Shown here: piece by piece, positions 8,824 through 17,609 of the stretch | Layout: each line of letters starts with the position of its first letter | Position numbering within the stretch: position 1 is the first letter of the stretch | Assembly: GCA_022446825.1 (NCBI GenBank) | Contig: JAKVBY010000030.1 | Coordinates: 74,483 to 106,504, forward strand | Source of the DNA: Pirellulaceae bacterium | Lineage (GTDB): Bacteria; Planctomycetota; Planctomycetia; Pirellulales; Pirellulaceae | Length of the DNA: 32,022 nucleotides | Reading direction: 5' to 3' | Translations under genes and position numbers: made by a program | The notes under the pieces: model-generated | The model's database searches: none | Seen by the model: only the letters and a program-made list of their open reading frames with translations | What the model was told of the DNA's origin: nothing

Positions 8824-10014
8824 TCAAGACATCTCCTCCAACAATCGCTGGCCCAAGATGTTTGCGGACTCGGTATTCAGACACACAGGATTAACGACCA
8901 GGATACCACAACTCAATTTTCCATGACCTAGGTAGATCGGTGGTTTACCCTGGCGCAAATTTTGACAAATCGCAAAGGCGTCGTGTTGAGGATCTTTTAG
9001 CTGAACCTCCAAAATGGGCCAACGCTCACCATCCGACGATTCGATGATGGTCGCATTTGTTGAAGTCGGCGCGAGGGCTTCCTGGATGGTTTGTAAATAA
9101 CTTCGATAGTGCTCCAAATCACTGACATATTCACCCTTCACAAACATTTCCAGCGCTGTCAGTAAACCAACAATTTCTTCCTTGGATACTTTCATCCCGC
9201 GACCAATGCCATGACGAGGGAGACCACTTGCTGCCGGTCGCTGAATCAATTCCTCCGGCGGCTGCCACAATTCGGGGTGATCGTCCATGTCAAGCATCTG
9301 TAGTGCGGCCGCGCCGACAAGTTTTTGTCGACCGCAAAGAATTCCAGTTGACTGAGGTCCTCGAATCGCTTTACCGCCACTGAACGTCACTAAGTCCGCT
9401 CCTGTGGAAACGACCCATCTCAAGTTCGAGCGTGGCGGCAACTCCCCGGCAGCATCTACTAGCACGGGTAGTTGATGTCGCTTTGCACAGGCCACAACCT
9501 CTTCCAACGGCGGCACAGAATCGTTGGTGAAAACATAAAATATTCCAGCTGTTCGTTCTCCGATGGCTGCCTCATATTCCCAAATCTCGGTGCGACGTAC
9601 TCCGGCGCCGGAAACAATTTCATTAAAACCTACCTCAACGATCTTGGCCCCGGAGGCACGAACCGCATGGTCGTAACCACTGCGTTGCTCACGAGCCATG
9701 ATAAACTCATTCGCGGAGCCATCAGTTTGTGGCAACCTCTCCATGAGTCCGAGATCGTCACCGGTCATGATTGCTGCCGCGCCCAAGGTTAAACCCGCAG
9801 CCGCACCAGAGGTCACCATTCCCGCCTCTGCGCCGGTTACTTCTGAGATTAAATTCGACGCCGCCCCTTGGAGTTGCTCGATAGGAACCCAATTCTCTGC
9901 CGCCTCACGCATTGCCGCCAAAGTACTGGCATGCATGGGCGCACCTCCAAGTCGAGTCACGGTCCCAGACGCGTTAATAATTGGCTCGACGCCCAAGTTT
10001 TGAAATACACCCAT
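8824..10014 (-). CDS. SelA-like PLP-dependent enzyme (DgaE/aminotransferase class V fold), 396 aa
   Basis: The sequence belongs to the fold-type I PLP enzymes related to selenocysteine synthase SelA and D-glucosaminate-6-phosphate ammonia-lyase. It opens with the typical GVEPIINASGTVTRLGG. It has TSGAAAGLTLGAAA for phosphate binding, VLVDAAGELPP with the cofactor Asp (D187), and TFSGGKAIRGPQSTG with the probable PLP lysine K215. A role in tRNA selenylation is unlikely given the context beside an enolase-superfamily gene; beta-elimination of an amino acid or amino sugar acid is more plausible (inference). The ATG at 10014 has GGAG seven bases upstream and places the conserved N-terminus at residue 1, so the longer TTG-initiated form was rejected. 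It is the first gene of the proposed operon. Confidence 0.88.
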   Translation of the reverse strand: MGVFQNLGVEPIINASGTVTRLGGAPMHASTLAAMREAAENWVPIEQLQGAASNLISEVTGAEAGMVTSGAAAGLTLGAAAIMTGDDLGLMERLPQTDGSANEFIMAREQRSGYDHAVRASGAKIVEVGFNEIVSGAGVRRTEIWEYEAAIGERTAGIFYVFTNDSVPPLEEVVACAKRHQLPVLVDAAGELPPRSNLRWVVSTGADLVTFSGGKAIRGPQSTGILCGRQKLVGAAALQMLDMDDHPELWQPPEELIQRPAASGLPRHGIGRGMKVSKEEIVGLLTALEMFVKGEYVSDLEHYRSYLQTIQEALAPTSTNATIIESSDGERWPILEVQLKDPQHDAFAICQNLRQGKPPIYLGHGKLSCGILVVNPVCLNTESANILGQRLLEEMS

Positions 10015-10676
10015 GCAGTTGCTCCGCTGTCTCAGCATCGCCAAGGACTGTCGACAAGCGACTTGCACTCGGCACCGATTATTACACTAACTTTTGTTTT
10101 GGTTCTCTGGCAATTTTCGCGTCGTTCGGTCACAGACAATCCAGCGTAACTCTTTAAAGCCCTGACACCAATCCGTTGACCCTTTGGAAGAGACAATCCG
10201 CACAATCGCAAACGTCGATTCCAAACGTTATCTTTGTTCCCACATTCATTTTTCCACACAGAGCATTTTTTATCCACACGAACATAAATGTCAATTTCAC
10301 AGCAATGCTGAGCTCACTGCAGTCAAACATTCGTAGCTTTTTTACAGCACGGTCGAAGCACCAAAGTCAGATCCGATGTTTCCCGAATACCATGAAAATA
10401 GCTGCCGGTTAAAATGGCACTTTCTGGTTTCCAGGGGATATGACCTAACGCAACTGCTGCCAGCCGAAAAGCACTTTGCAAAACCATCCATTTGCGGACC
10501 TTGACAGTTATCTACAAAGCAGAAAACGCGCACTGGAAATACGTGACAATGCAAAACTTTGAAAGTGTTTCTGAAACGGGCATCTACCGAAAAAATGGCC
10601 GCAGATTCTAGATCTCCCACAATTCACAGCTGCTGCAAGTGTTGTCGATGCGGAAAACTATCTCACACATGACTGG
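10015..10676. other. Intergenic region upstream of the PLP-enzyme operon
   Basis: No convincing gene is seen in these 662 bases. The region should hold the promoter of the leftward operon and the 3' end of the multihaem gene transcript. The only repeat noted is AGACAATCC at 10134-10142 and 10191-10199, with a related CACCAATCC around 10167-10174. Short open frames here lack ribosome sites and family likeness. Confidence 0.5.
10134..10199. repeat. Short direct repeats AGACAATCC
   Basis: Two exact 9-bp copies (10134-10142, 10191-10199) and one partial copy (about 10166-10174) lie roughly 120-185 bases upstream of the operon start. They could be binding sites for a regulator, but such short repeats can also arise by chance. 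Confidence 0.3.
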
Positions 10677-13600
10677 TCATTCTAAAGGGATCACACGCAT
10701 CGTATAGTGCGCTTGATCCGGGAAAAACAGTTTATCCTGAGCGACGAGTTTCTTGAGTTTAATTTCGTACACAAACCCAGCCTGTAATTCGCCAAGATGA
10801 AGCATGACTCGGCGAGCATCCGTCGAAAGCTTGATACCTACGATTGTTTCTTCTCGGCGCTGTTCGTCTTCTCCACCGTAAGCAGGTGTCGCAGAACGGG
10901 TGTAGGATGCAATCGAATAGTTTTCTTTGCGCACCGCCAAGACCGGGTCGATGGCAGCGGTAAAGTCGATAATAAAACCATCGGCCGTGGCCTCCACCTG
11001 AGAGATTCCCGTCGGTATTTCCGCTAGATTTGCGCGCATTTTTACCAACGTTCCAATGTTGTTCGCACCACCCCAACCACTGTCGCGGATACAACCAATA
11101 TAAAGGGCGCCGTCTGGCGACACCGCACACACGAGCGGACCGAGCAACGGGGGACCGCTTGTCGGTTGATCAAAGCTAAATGGATACGCTGCGCCCTGGA
11201 ACGTATCGCCAACTTGTTGAAGACTCATACGAATCAGTCGACGTGTATCGTATTCGCAACCTATCAAATGCCCCTCGAATGGCCCAAACACAGAAGCGTT
11301 TCGCTTGGACAACAGATCTTCTGGTGTTTCGAGAAAACAAATTCCGTTGACACTCCTTGTCCATGGATGTGGAATGTTAATCGCCGGCGGAGTGAGAGGA
11401 GGTTTGAAATCGGGTGACCTTTCAACGGCATTGATAAACCCATATCGCATACCTGCGACAACGTGATTTAATTCGTTGAAAGGATTGTAATTTCCCTGAT
11501 TATCGGTGACGAACATGTCACCTCGTTGGTTACGAGCAATCCCCATCGGAAAACGATGTCCACCGGTCAACATTTCAACGGCATACAGGCGAGGATCGTT
11601 TCTACTGGATTCACGCGGTACAAGTTTGAGAATTGTTCCACGAAATTGCGCTGCGGCGAGCGAGCGTTGATCTTGTTGACACGGTAGGGCTACGTAATAG
11701 TTGCCATGGGAATCTTTTGGCAGGCCCACGACCCAATCGTGGTAGTCGGCCGTATGGCCCCAGCCGGATGCCAGCGTGACCATTTTTTCAACCACACCAT
11801 CATTGTTTTCATCGAACAATCGTAACAACGCGTATTTATTGATGACATCCACGTAATCATCCTCCGCGTACACACCATAGGGTGCTGCCAATTCATCACT
11901 GAACGGTGCGATCACGTCTTCGACTTGGTCTCCATCGGTGTCGTGCGCAATCCAGACACGCCCCTTTAACGACGTAACTACCAAATCTCCATTCGGCCGC
12001 CATGCCATACCAGTCGGCATGAAGTCATCGTCGAACGGTAATCGCGCGGCCTCAAATCCTGGCACCACACGAAGTCGATTTAAAGGCGGTGAACTTCTTT
12101 CAACGGAGGGATTCAGAAAGGCATCCGCAGCGAAAGTTACCACCGCCGAAAAACGAAGCTTCGCCTGACCTTGCTCATCGGCAAGGCGAGAAAATATCGC
12201 ACTCGCGTCTTTGCTGAACTCCAGCTCTCCCTCGGAATCGTTTAGGATAAGAATTTCGTCAGCCGGATTTAGTGAAATAGCCGCTACCGTTGGCCACGCG
12301 ACCTCGCGCAGGTACGGCGCCGTGATGTGGCATTCCCACAAATCACCTGTCTTTAACCCCGCCACCCGGACCGCGTAGTTAAATCCGCTTCCCAAAGCCA
12401 AATTCTCAACCGACCACAATGGCGAGAACCGATGTTCCAACTGGATGGTTGCTGTTTCTTTTCCATCAGCGCTCGCGAAGGCACGATGCTCGGTAAAGAT
12501 TAAATCGCTGTCCACTTTGCTCACGGAATCGATTTCAGAGGTAAACTGCCCGCTGGACTGGGAGAGTAATATTTGCTGTCCGCGACGGATACGAAAATCT
12601 CCCAGACGAGTGGACGCATCGAGCAAATTGGGTTCCGCCGCCTCCCAAAACCACGTTTTTCCTTCGGTCCGTTGTCTTGCGACATCGCCGGTCCACCAGC
12701 TGACAAGAGAGCCCGCCTGAAAGTCAAACAACAGGTTGTGTCGGTTCGGCAAACCGATGACGAGTGGTTTGACGAATGTGGCGTGGGTCGTTTTCACCAC
12801 GTCGGTTAGGATCACAGGAAGTGCTGCTGGTATTCCAACTCCGGATTGCCTTACCACACGTATGGGATCTGGTTGAGGTGGCTGAAAACCTGGTTGATTC
12901 AAGACCTGCCAAACGGCGGCCAACTGGTGGTCCAGATCGTCTTGCAGAACACCCGCCACTGGAATTTGAACTGAGGGCATTTCCATCCGGGGTACGATGC
13001 GAGCTGGATTGCGTACCCAACGGTCAAACCACGGGCGACGAATCCGCTTTTGTAACATTGTCAGATCGGCACCTCTGGCATTTAACGGCGCTTTCACAGG
13101 TTTCAAGTCACCCACTTGGTGACAACTCGTGCAGCCAAAACCATCTGGCGTAACCAAACGTCGACCGGCACGCTGCAAGGTGCGTTGCTCCTCCTCGGTG
13201 AATCCCGCCAGCTGACCTCCCGCATGGCCGGGTGGGATGCGATCTTGCAACACCAGGTGTGCTACGATTGTTTCCACCTGGGTGTCCGACAAATGAAATT
13301 TCGGCATGCGAACATCCAACCATGGTCGCTGGACACCATGTTTGCCACGAATGATTTCACGTAGTATCTGATCATGCAGTTTGTCACCCACGCTATTTAA
13401 GGGAGGTGGCGCCAGCGCAGGAACTCGCGGAGCAAGCTCTCCGTGACGCTCGACGACCGCAAGTAATTTGCTGGCAATTCCCGGTCTGCTGTCCCGGGCA
13501 TGGCATGACTGGCAGTTGTTTTCCTCCACGAGCCGAAACGACGGAGGCGTACTTGGTGGATGTTGATCAGGATCAAGAAAAGCTTCTGCATAGGCTCGGA

Positions 13601-14945
13601 TCGCACTCGTTTCCTCGCGCGAAAGGTGATACCCAGGTCGTCGCGGGGCGATATTTCTGTCACCGACACAGGAATTGAGCCAATCCGCATCCGCGTCGAG
13701 ATTAATTTTATGGAGCGGTTTTGGGTTCCCGTTTTCACTTCCATGGCAGCTGGCACAGCGAAGTGCTTCAAAGAGTCTCTGTGCTTGATTCAAGCGATCG
13801 TCTATCGGTCGAACTTCAGCGAGGATCGAACCATCGAAGGATTCTCGATGAAGTGTTGTCAAGAATGTAGCCAGGTCATTTCGCTCAACCTCCTCTAAGG
13901 CAAAAACTGGCATGCGATGCTGCGCATTGATCGTCTGGGGTGAATCTAACCAACGCCAAAAAAATTCTGCTGGGCGTTTTTCTGCAATACGCGATAAATC
14001 ACCACCACTAAAGAGTGAGTTTGTCCCCAGATCTCCAATCTGGTGGCAGGCTAGGCAGCCAACACTGAAAAACAGCTTCTCCCCAAAAGCCAGGCGACCG
14101 CCCTTGGCCACCGCCGACTTTGCCGTAGGTTCGTCTCTGTCGCGCAACAAATAATCTGTTAGAAGTTGAGACTCTTCTTGCGACAAACCAAAATTCGGCA
14201 TTTTCTGTCCACTATGCCCGTTCTGAGAAATATGATGGGACAAGCGTTCCACAAGCCAATCGGAGCGCACGTTCCCTGCCAGATGATTCAATGCTGGGGC
14301 CGGGAGAACCTCTCTTGGTCCAATCGTATGACAGGCATTGCAACGGTAGGCGCGCACGAGTCCTTCTCCCCTGGCAACCTTCCCTTCGGGAGCACTTGCC
14401 GGCTCGTGAAACAAATAGCGAGGCTCCAACGGTTCCAACTGAAAGCGAGGGCCGCGCCAAAAAAGGGAAATTTGTTGAGGGGCTCCGGCAGACCGATGAT
14501 AGTCGATCTCCAAAGTCTGATAATCAAACGATAAATCGACGGGCACACTTTCTTCCCACCCTACCTCGTCACGTTCGACATGAAGAATTTCATTTCCGTT
14601 GATGCGAATGCGACACACACCAGCACCGTAAAACGAGATGCGAAATTCACCAGAAGCACGTGTCAGCAAGTAGCCTCGCCATTTTACGGCCATCGGAATC
14701 TCTTTCTGGAGAGAGTCGTCGCCGTCCGCATGCCAGTCAAAAGCGACTCGTTCATCGATGCGTAGAAGTTCGATCTTCTCTGCCATTCGATAACGACCAA
14801 TCAATCCGGACTGAAAATCGCCATCCTCGTCGTCCTGACACCAAACCGTGCTGGAACAACAAAGCAGGGTCAAAAAGCTAGAAACAATGGTGTATGGAAG
14901 TTGAGAACTTCTAGAAAAATTAAAAAAACATGGAAAAACAATCAT
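10677..14945 (-). CDS. Giant exported multihaem protein: PA14-like domain, five CxxCH, C-terminal propeller, 1422 aa
   Basis: After a signal segment (about residues 15-37) comes a PA14-like beta domain (about 40-180, with FRISFYGAGVCRIRING). Five c-type haem motifs follow near residues 202 (CNACH), 295 (CLACH), 396 (CASCH), 476 (CQSCH) and 604 (CTSCH). A long middle part resembles planctomycete haem-associated regions. A propeller follows from about 1000 (PTGMAWRPNGDLVVTSLKGR, then GHRFPMGIARNQRGD), like glucose/sorbosone dehydrogenase-type membrane-bound dehydrogenases. A small beta domain closes it (DARRVMLHLGELQAG). Such proteins are thought to move electrons from oxidised carbohydrates at the surface; no substrate is shown. 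The ATG at 14945 was taken because it places the hydrophobic leader near the N-terminus. The ribosome site is weak. It is probably a separate transcription unit from the operon at 10014. Confidence 0.9.
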   Translation of the reverse strand: MIVFPCFFNFSRSSQLPYTIVSSFLTLLCCSSTVWCQDDEDGDFQSGLIGRYRMAEKIELLRIDERVAFDWHADGDDSLQKEIPMAVKWRGYLLTRASGEFRISFYGAGVCRIRINGNEILHVERDEVGWEESVPVDLSFDYQTLEIDYHRSAGAPQQISLFWRGPRFQLEPLEPRYLFHEPASAPEGKVARGEGLVRAYRCNACHTIGPREVLPAPALNHLAGNVRSDWLVERLSHHISQNGHSGQKMPNFGLSQEESQLLTDYLLRDRDEPTAKSAVAKGGRLAFGEKLFFSVGCLACHQIGDLGTNSLFSGGDLSRIAEKRPAEFFWRWLDSPQTINAQHRMPVFALEEVERNDLATFLTTLHRESFDGSILAEVRPIDDRLNQAQRLFEALRCASCHGSENGNPKPLHKINLDADADWLNSCVGDRNIAPRRPGYHLSREETSAIRAYAEAFLDPDQHPPSTPPSFRLVEENNCQSCHARDSRPGIASKLLAVVERHGELAPRVPALAPPPLNSVGDKLHDQILREIIRGKHGVQRPWLDVRMPKFHLSDTQVETIVAHLVLQDRIPPGHAGGQLAGFTEEEQRTLQRAGRRLVTPDGFGCTSCHQVGDLKPVKAPLNARGADLTMLQKRIRRPWFDRWVRNPARIVPRMEMPSVQIPVAGVLQDDLDHQLAAVWQVLNQPGFQPPQPDPIRVVRQSGVGIPAALPVILTDVVKTTHATFVKPLVIGLPNRHNLLFDFQAGSLVSWWTGDVARQRTEGKTWFWEAAEPNLLDASTRLGDFRIRRGQQILLSQSSGQFTSEIDSVSKVDSDLIFTEHRAFASADGKETATIQLEHRFSPLWSVENLALGSGFNYAVRVAGLKTGDLWECHITAPYLREVAWPTVAAISLNPADEILILNDSEGELEFSKDASAIFSRLADEQGQAKLRFSAVVTFAADAFLNPSVERSSPPLNRLRVVPGFEAARLPFDDDFMPTGMAWRPNGDLVVTSLKGRVWIAHDTDGDQVEDVIAPFSDELAAPYGVYAEDDYVDVINKYALLRLFDENNDGVVEKMVTLASGWGHTADYHDWVVGLPKDSHGNYYVALPCQQDQRSLAAAQFRGTILKLVPRESSRNDPRLYAVEMLTGGHRFPMGIARNQRGDMFVTDNQGNYNPFNELNHVVAGMRYGFINAVERSPDFKPPLTPPAINIPHPWTRSVNGICFLETPEDLLSKRNASVFGPFEGHLIGCEYDTRRLIRMSLQQVGDTFQGAAYPFSFDQPTSGPPLLGPLVCAVSPDGALYIGCIRDSGWGGANNIGTLVKMRANLAEIPTGISQVEATADGFIIDFTAAIDPVLAVRKENYSIASYTRSATPAYGGEDEQRREETIVGIKLSTDARRVMLHLGELQAGFVYEIKLKKLVAQDKLFFPDQAHYTMRVIPLE

Positions 14946-15308
14946 GTGGAAGATTTCAAATTGGGCGTGAAGATAGGGGGATGATGAAGCCAAATTATGG
15001 CCATTTTTTGCAGTGTATGCCATTTTCTGTAAATTCGTCAGGATTTCTGCAGGTCACGAGAAAAGAATTTGCCGATCAATGTTCCTACAACGCTACAAGG
15101 ACGTGTCGGCACTACTGCCAATCGTAAACTAGAGTTGCGCAAGAAAACACGTATTTGCGAAACAACCTCCGGTCGCCATAACGGCAGAGGGATCAATATT
15201 TTAGCGTAGGCCAGAGTCCATTACGGCATGTGCAAAAGCACGCTCGACTCTCGCCTGTCTCGCAGCTGTTCCACTCGCTGCACGCGACCGGGGGCGATTT
15301 TATTGAAG

Positions 15309-15351
15309 GCCGCAGTGATCCTCCGCTGGAGGAGGACACTACGGCTTTTTT
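15309..15351 (+). terminator. Intrinsic terminator without an upstream gene
   Basis: A long imperfect hairpin (left arm GCCGcAGTGaTCCTCC, loop GCT, right arm starting GGAGGA and ending CACTaCGGC) is followed at once by six T residues at 15346-15351. The T-run is on the + strand only. No + strand gene precedes it within the window for more than 13 kb. It therefore ends either an unannotated small RNA or an attenuated leader of the kinase gene. Confidence 0.65.
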
Positions 15352-15733
15352 ATTGCCCTCATCTTGGACATATATGAAACGACGAGATCTCACGATTCCT
15401 TGCTCCTGACTTCAATCAACTTCGCGCATGAATCGTTGAGTTTTCTTCGAGCAAGTTAATATTTTCAGACTGCGATCGACCGGTTTTCGAACAAGAACCT
15501 CCTTCACAAAAGTATCGCTCGGAGATTCTTTACGGTTCAACCCGCTTCACAAACAGCCTCACAGATGCCCAAACGTCTCTTTCTCACCATGGGTGACAAA
15601 CGCCAGGTCAAGCGCTGCAAAACATCGTTCTTTTAGGTGACATTCAGAGGATTTCTTACCCCAAATCAAGTCCATCCTTGCGGGACAATTTGAACAAAGA
15701 ACGCTTCCCTCCAGGGTCTCGCTTGCCACAGCT

Positions 15734-15750
15734 TTGTCGTTTCACGACAA
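15734..15750. repeat. Inverted repeat TTGTCG-N5-CGACAA
   Basis: A perfect 6-bp inverted repeat with a 5-base loop lies 122 bases upstream of the kinase start codon. It could be an operator or a leader hairpin; function is unknown. Confidence 0.3.
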
Positions 15751-15871
15751 TGGATCACGTTCTCGCGGTTGGCTCGAAAGCGTTTTACTTCTCCGCTAGC
15801 TGCGCAAACGGAACCGGCCTTACCGCAAATGCGTCTAAGGCTAAAGTGATTTTCCTTGCCAAGATAATGCA

Positions 15872-16900
15872 ATGGCCGTCTTACGAGAAAACATCAACGA
15901 ATTCGAGATCTTTGAAACGGTTGGCGTTGGAACAGCTGGAACGGTCTATCGCGCAAAAGACACCCGGTCGGGGAATGAGGTCGCCTTAAAGATCCTCTTA
16001 CCCACTGCATCTGAAAATAGCCTCATCTCCGCGAGATTTGAACGGGAGATGTTGATTCTAGAAAAATTAATTCACCCGAATATTGTGCGGTACTTTGGTG
16101 GTGGGAAAACCGGTAAACAGCTGTTCTTTGCGATGGAGTTGATCGGTGGTGGCTCTCTGAAAGAATTGATGACCCATGGAGGACCCCTGTCCTGGCAGGA
16201 GGCGGCAAGCTGCGGGATTCAACTTTGCTCGGCCTTACAACATGCGCACAACCATGGCGTGATTCATCGTGATCTCAAACCGGCCAACTTATATTTTTCT
16301 TTTGACGGTACCTTAAAGCTGGGAGACTTTGGCATCGCGCGAGATTTATTTGAAGAGGACATTACTGAAGCTGGACTCACGGTAGGTACTTACGCCTACA
16401 TGTCCCCAGAGCAAATCCGCGGTGAAGAGTCGATCTCTGGAAAAACCGACCTGTATGCGCTCGGTTGCGTTCTGTTTGAAATGCTTACGAGCCGCCGCCC
16501 TTTTGAAGGTAATAATTTTCAGGAGTTTTTTGCTCAGCATCTCAACGAGTCCCCACCACGCATTCATGAGATCATTCCAGATATTCCTCACGAACTCGAT
16601 ACAATCATCGCACAGCTTCTCGAGAAAGACCCCGAAAAGCGACCGTTCAATGCCCGCGAAGTCCAGGGTAAATTATTGAACTTAGCTACAGAGCCGCCGA
16701 TCAAACAAAACGCTCCTCGATTAAACGACAAAGATGTTGGTGCCGCAAATGTACGGGATGCGGGTCAATCTGCGCTGGCCCACCGTATCACCCTGTTTAA
16801 AGAAGGCATCATCCGCCACGACGTATCCTGGACATCTCTCGCAATCCTCTTTGCTAGTTTGCTGATTTTAATTTTACTCGCCGCCTGGCTCACCAATTAA
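15872..16900 (+). CDS. Serine/threonine protein kinase with C-terminal membrane anchor, 342 aa
   Basis: This is a Hanks-type (PknB-like) kinase. The glycine loop VGVGTAGTV is at residues 17-25 and the ATP lysine K40 is in EVALKIL. The catalytic loop HRDLKPANL has D134, the metal-binding DFG is at 152-154, and the P+1 region reads GTYAYMSPEQI. All key residues are present, so it should be active. The only membrane segment is the last ~20 residues (about 321-339, rich in Ile and Leu), leaving just three residues outside. It therefore has no extracytoplasmic sensor domain such as the PASTA, TPR or WD40 parts common in this phylum. The ATG at 15872 has no clear ribosome site. It stands alone, with a 926-bp gap upstream. 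Confidence 0.93.
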   Translation: MAVLRENINEFEIFETVGVGTAGTVYRAKDTRSGNEVALKILLPTASENSLISARFEREMLILEKLIHPNIVRYFGGGKTGKQLFFAMELIGGGSLKELMTHGGPLSWQEAASCGIQLCSALQHAHNHGVIHRDLKPANLYFSFDGTLKLGDFGIARDLFEEDITEAGLTVGTYAYMSPEQIRGEESISGKTDLYALGCVLFEMLTSRRPFEGNNFQEFFAQHLNESPPRIHEIIPDIPHELDTIIAQLLEKDPEKRPFNAREVQGKLLNLATEPPIKQNAPRLNDKDVGAANVRDAGQSALAHRITLFKEGIIRHDVSWTSLAILFASLLILILLAAWLTN

Positions 16901-17028
16901 CCGTTTCAGAGGTTCCTTGAGCGGCCCCACTTATTTTGCGGCACGAGATGATACACGTCGGATTCGAGCATGCTTTCTCGGTGGCCTAACGCGTCAAATG
17001 ATATTTGCGATTTTTCATCGATAGAACA

Positions 17029-17451
17029 ATGGATACAAAAATGGGCACAAAGTTTCTTTTCTTACATCGGGTCAACGATGATGAAATCGACGGTTATGGT
17101 CACGTAAACAATAAAGCGTACGTTGGTTGGATGCAGGAAGCAGCGATTGCTCATTCAACCGCAGTCGGTTGGGATCCGTCTCGGTATCGTTCAAACGGAA
17201 TTGGTTGGTTGGCCCGTTCTCATACGATTACCTATCTACAACCGGCTTTCGTGGCAGAGGACGTCGAAGTGCAAACCTGGGTTGTGGATATGAAAAAAGT
17301 CACTTCACTGAGGCGTTATGACATCGTTCGTCGAACAGATGCCGTCACGCTGGCAACCGCCGAAACACAATGGGTGTTCGTAAACCTGCAATCATTCAAA
17401 CCGCTGAGAATTCCTCCTGACATCCGTGAATCGTTCAGCCCGATCGACTGA
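17029..17451 (+). CDS. Hotdog-fold acyl-CoA thioesterase (4HBT/YbgC-like), 140 aa
   Basis: This is a single hotdog-domain protein that probably hydrolyses acyl-CoA or acyl-ACP thioesters in the cytoplasm. The family signature is clear near the N-terminus: DEIDGYGHVNNKAYVGWMQE, with the Asp/Gly-His-Val-Asn-Asn active-site loop. It continues into the central helix and the strands TITYLQPAFVAEDVEVQTWV. The length fits the family. The ATG at 17029 was used; the ATG at 17041, with GGA seven bases before it, is an equally possible start (136 aa). It follows the kinase gene by 128 bp on the same strand, but cotranscription is unproven. The natural substrate cannot be read from sequence. Confidence 0.88.
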   Translation: MDTKMGTKFLFLHRVNDDEIDGYGHVNNKAYVGWMQEAAIAHSTAVGWDPSRYRSNGIGWLARSHTITYLQPAFVAEDVEVQTWVVDMKKVTSLRRYDIVRRTDAVTLATAETQWVFVNLQSFKPLRIPPDIRESFSPID

Positions 17452-17499
17452 CGTCTTTCTAGCGAAAGTCCTGCGGTTGTCAAAAGTACTGAAGTCTGC

Positions 17500-17516
17500 G
17501 CCAACTTTTTGTTGGC
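17500..17516 (+). other. Stem-loop GCCAAC-TTTTT-GTTGGC after the thioesterase gene
   Basis: A perfect 6-bp stem with a 5-base loop lies 49 bp past the thioesterase stop. There is no immediate T-run, so it is only a weak terminator candidate. Confidence 0.35.
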
Positions 17517-17547
17517 AGCCTGTTCCAACGCTTGTTTTTAGGCTGAC

Positions 17548-17575
17548 CCAATGGCTTTCCCTACCCATCCATTGG
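17548..17575 (+). repeat. Inverted repeat CCAATGG-N14-CCATTGG before a small gene
   Basis: A perfect 7-bp inverted repeat sits just upstream of the strong ribosome site of the small gene at 17610. It may be an operator or a leader hairpin; no function is shown. Confidence 0.35.
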
Positions 17576-17596
17576 CTCAACACCAAAAGCTAACGG

Positions 17597-17603
17597 TAAG
17601 GAG
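17597..17603 (+). promoter_or_regulatory. Perfect Shine-Dalgarno TAAGGAG of a small gene
   Basis: TAAGGAG lies six bases before an ATG at 17610. It is one of the best ribosome sites in the window and the main reason for calling the short gene behind it. Confidence 0.65.
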
Positions 17604-17609
17604 ACTCAT

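Larger units (their letters stand above)
14946..15871. other. Long divergent intergenic region
   Basis: These 926 bases separate the leftward multihaem gene from the rightward kinase gene. No protein gene is convincing. The region holds an intrinsic terminator on the + strand (15309-15351), a small hairpin at about 15228-15239 (GTGC, loop AAAA, GCAC) and an inverted repeat TTGTCG/CGACAA at 15734-15750. It must carry promoters for both flanking genes, which could not be placed with confidence. Confidence 0.5.

Noticed and set aside
10342..10620. Open frame of 92 codons on the minus strand in an intergenic gap
   Set aside because: No ribosome site and an unlikely composition (many Cys and Phe); probably chance.
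15225..15300. Possible tRNA or 6S-like RNA before the orphan terminator
   Set aside because: No T-loop consensus, no CCA end and no 6S-type layout could be shown by eye, so only the terminator is reported.
15193..15393. Open frame of 66 codons on the minus strand
   Set aside because: It runs through the terminator hairpin, giving a Ser-run from the stem bases, and has no ribosome site or recognisable features.
15678..15989. Open frame of 103 codons overlapping the start of the kinase gene in another frame
   Set aside because: Non-ATG start without a ribosome site, no family likeness, and the kinase N-terminus in the overlapping frame is clearly real.
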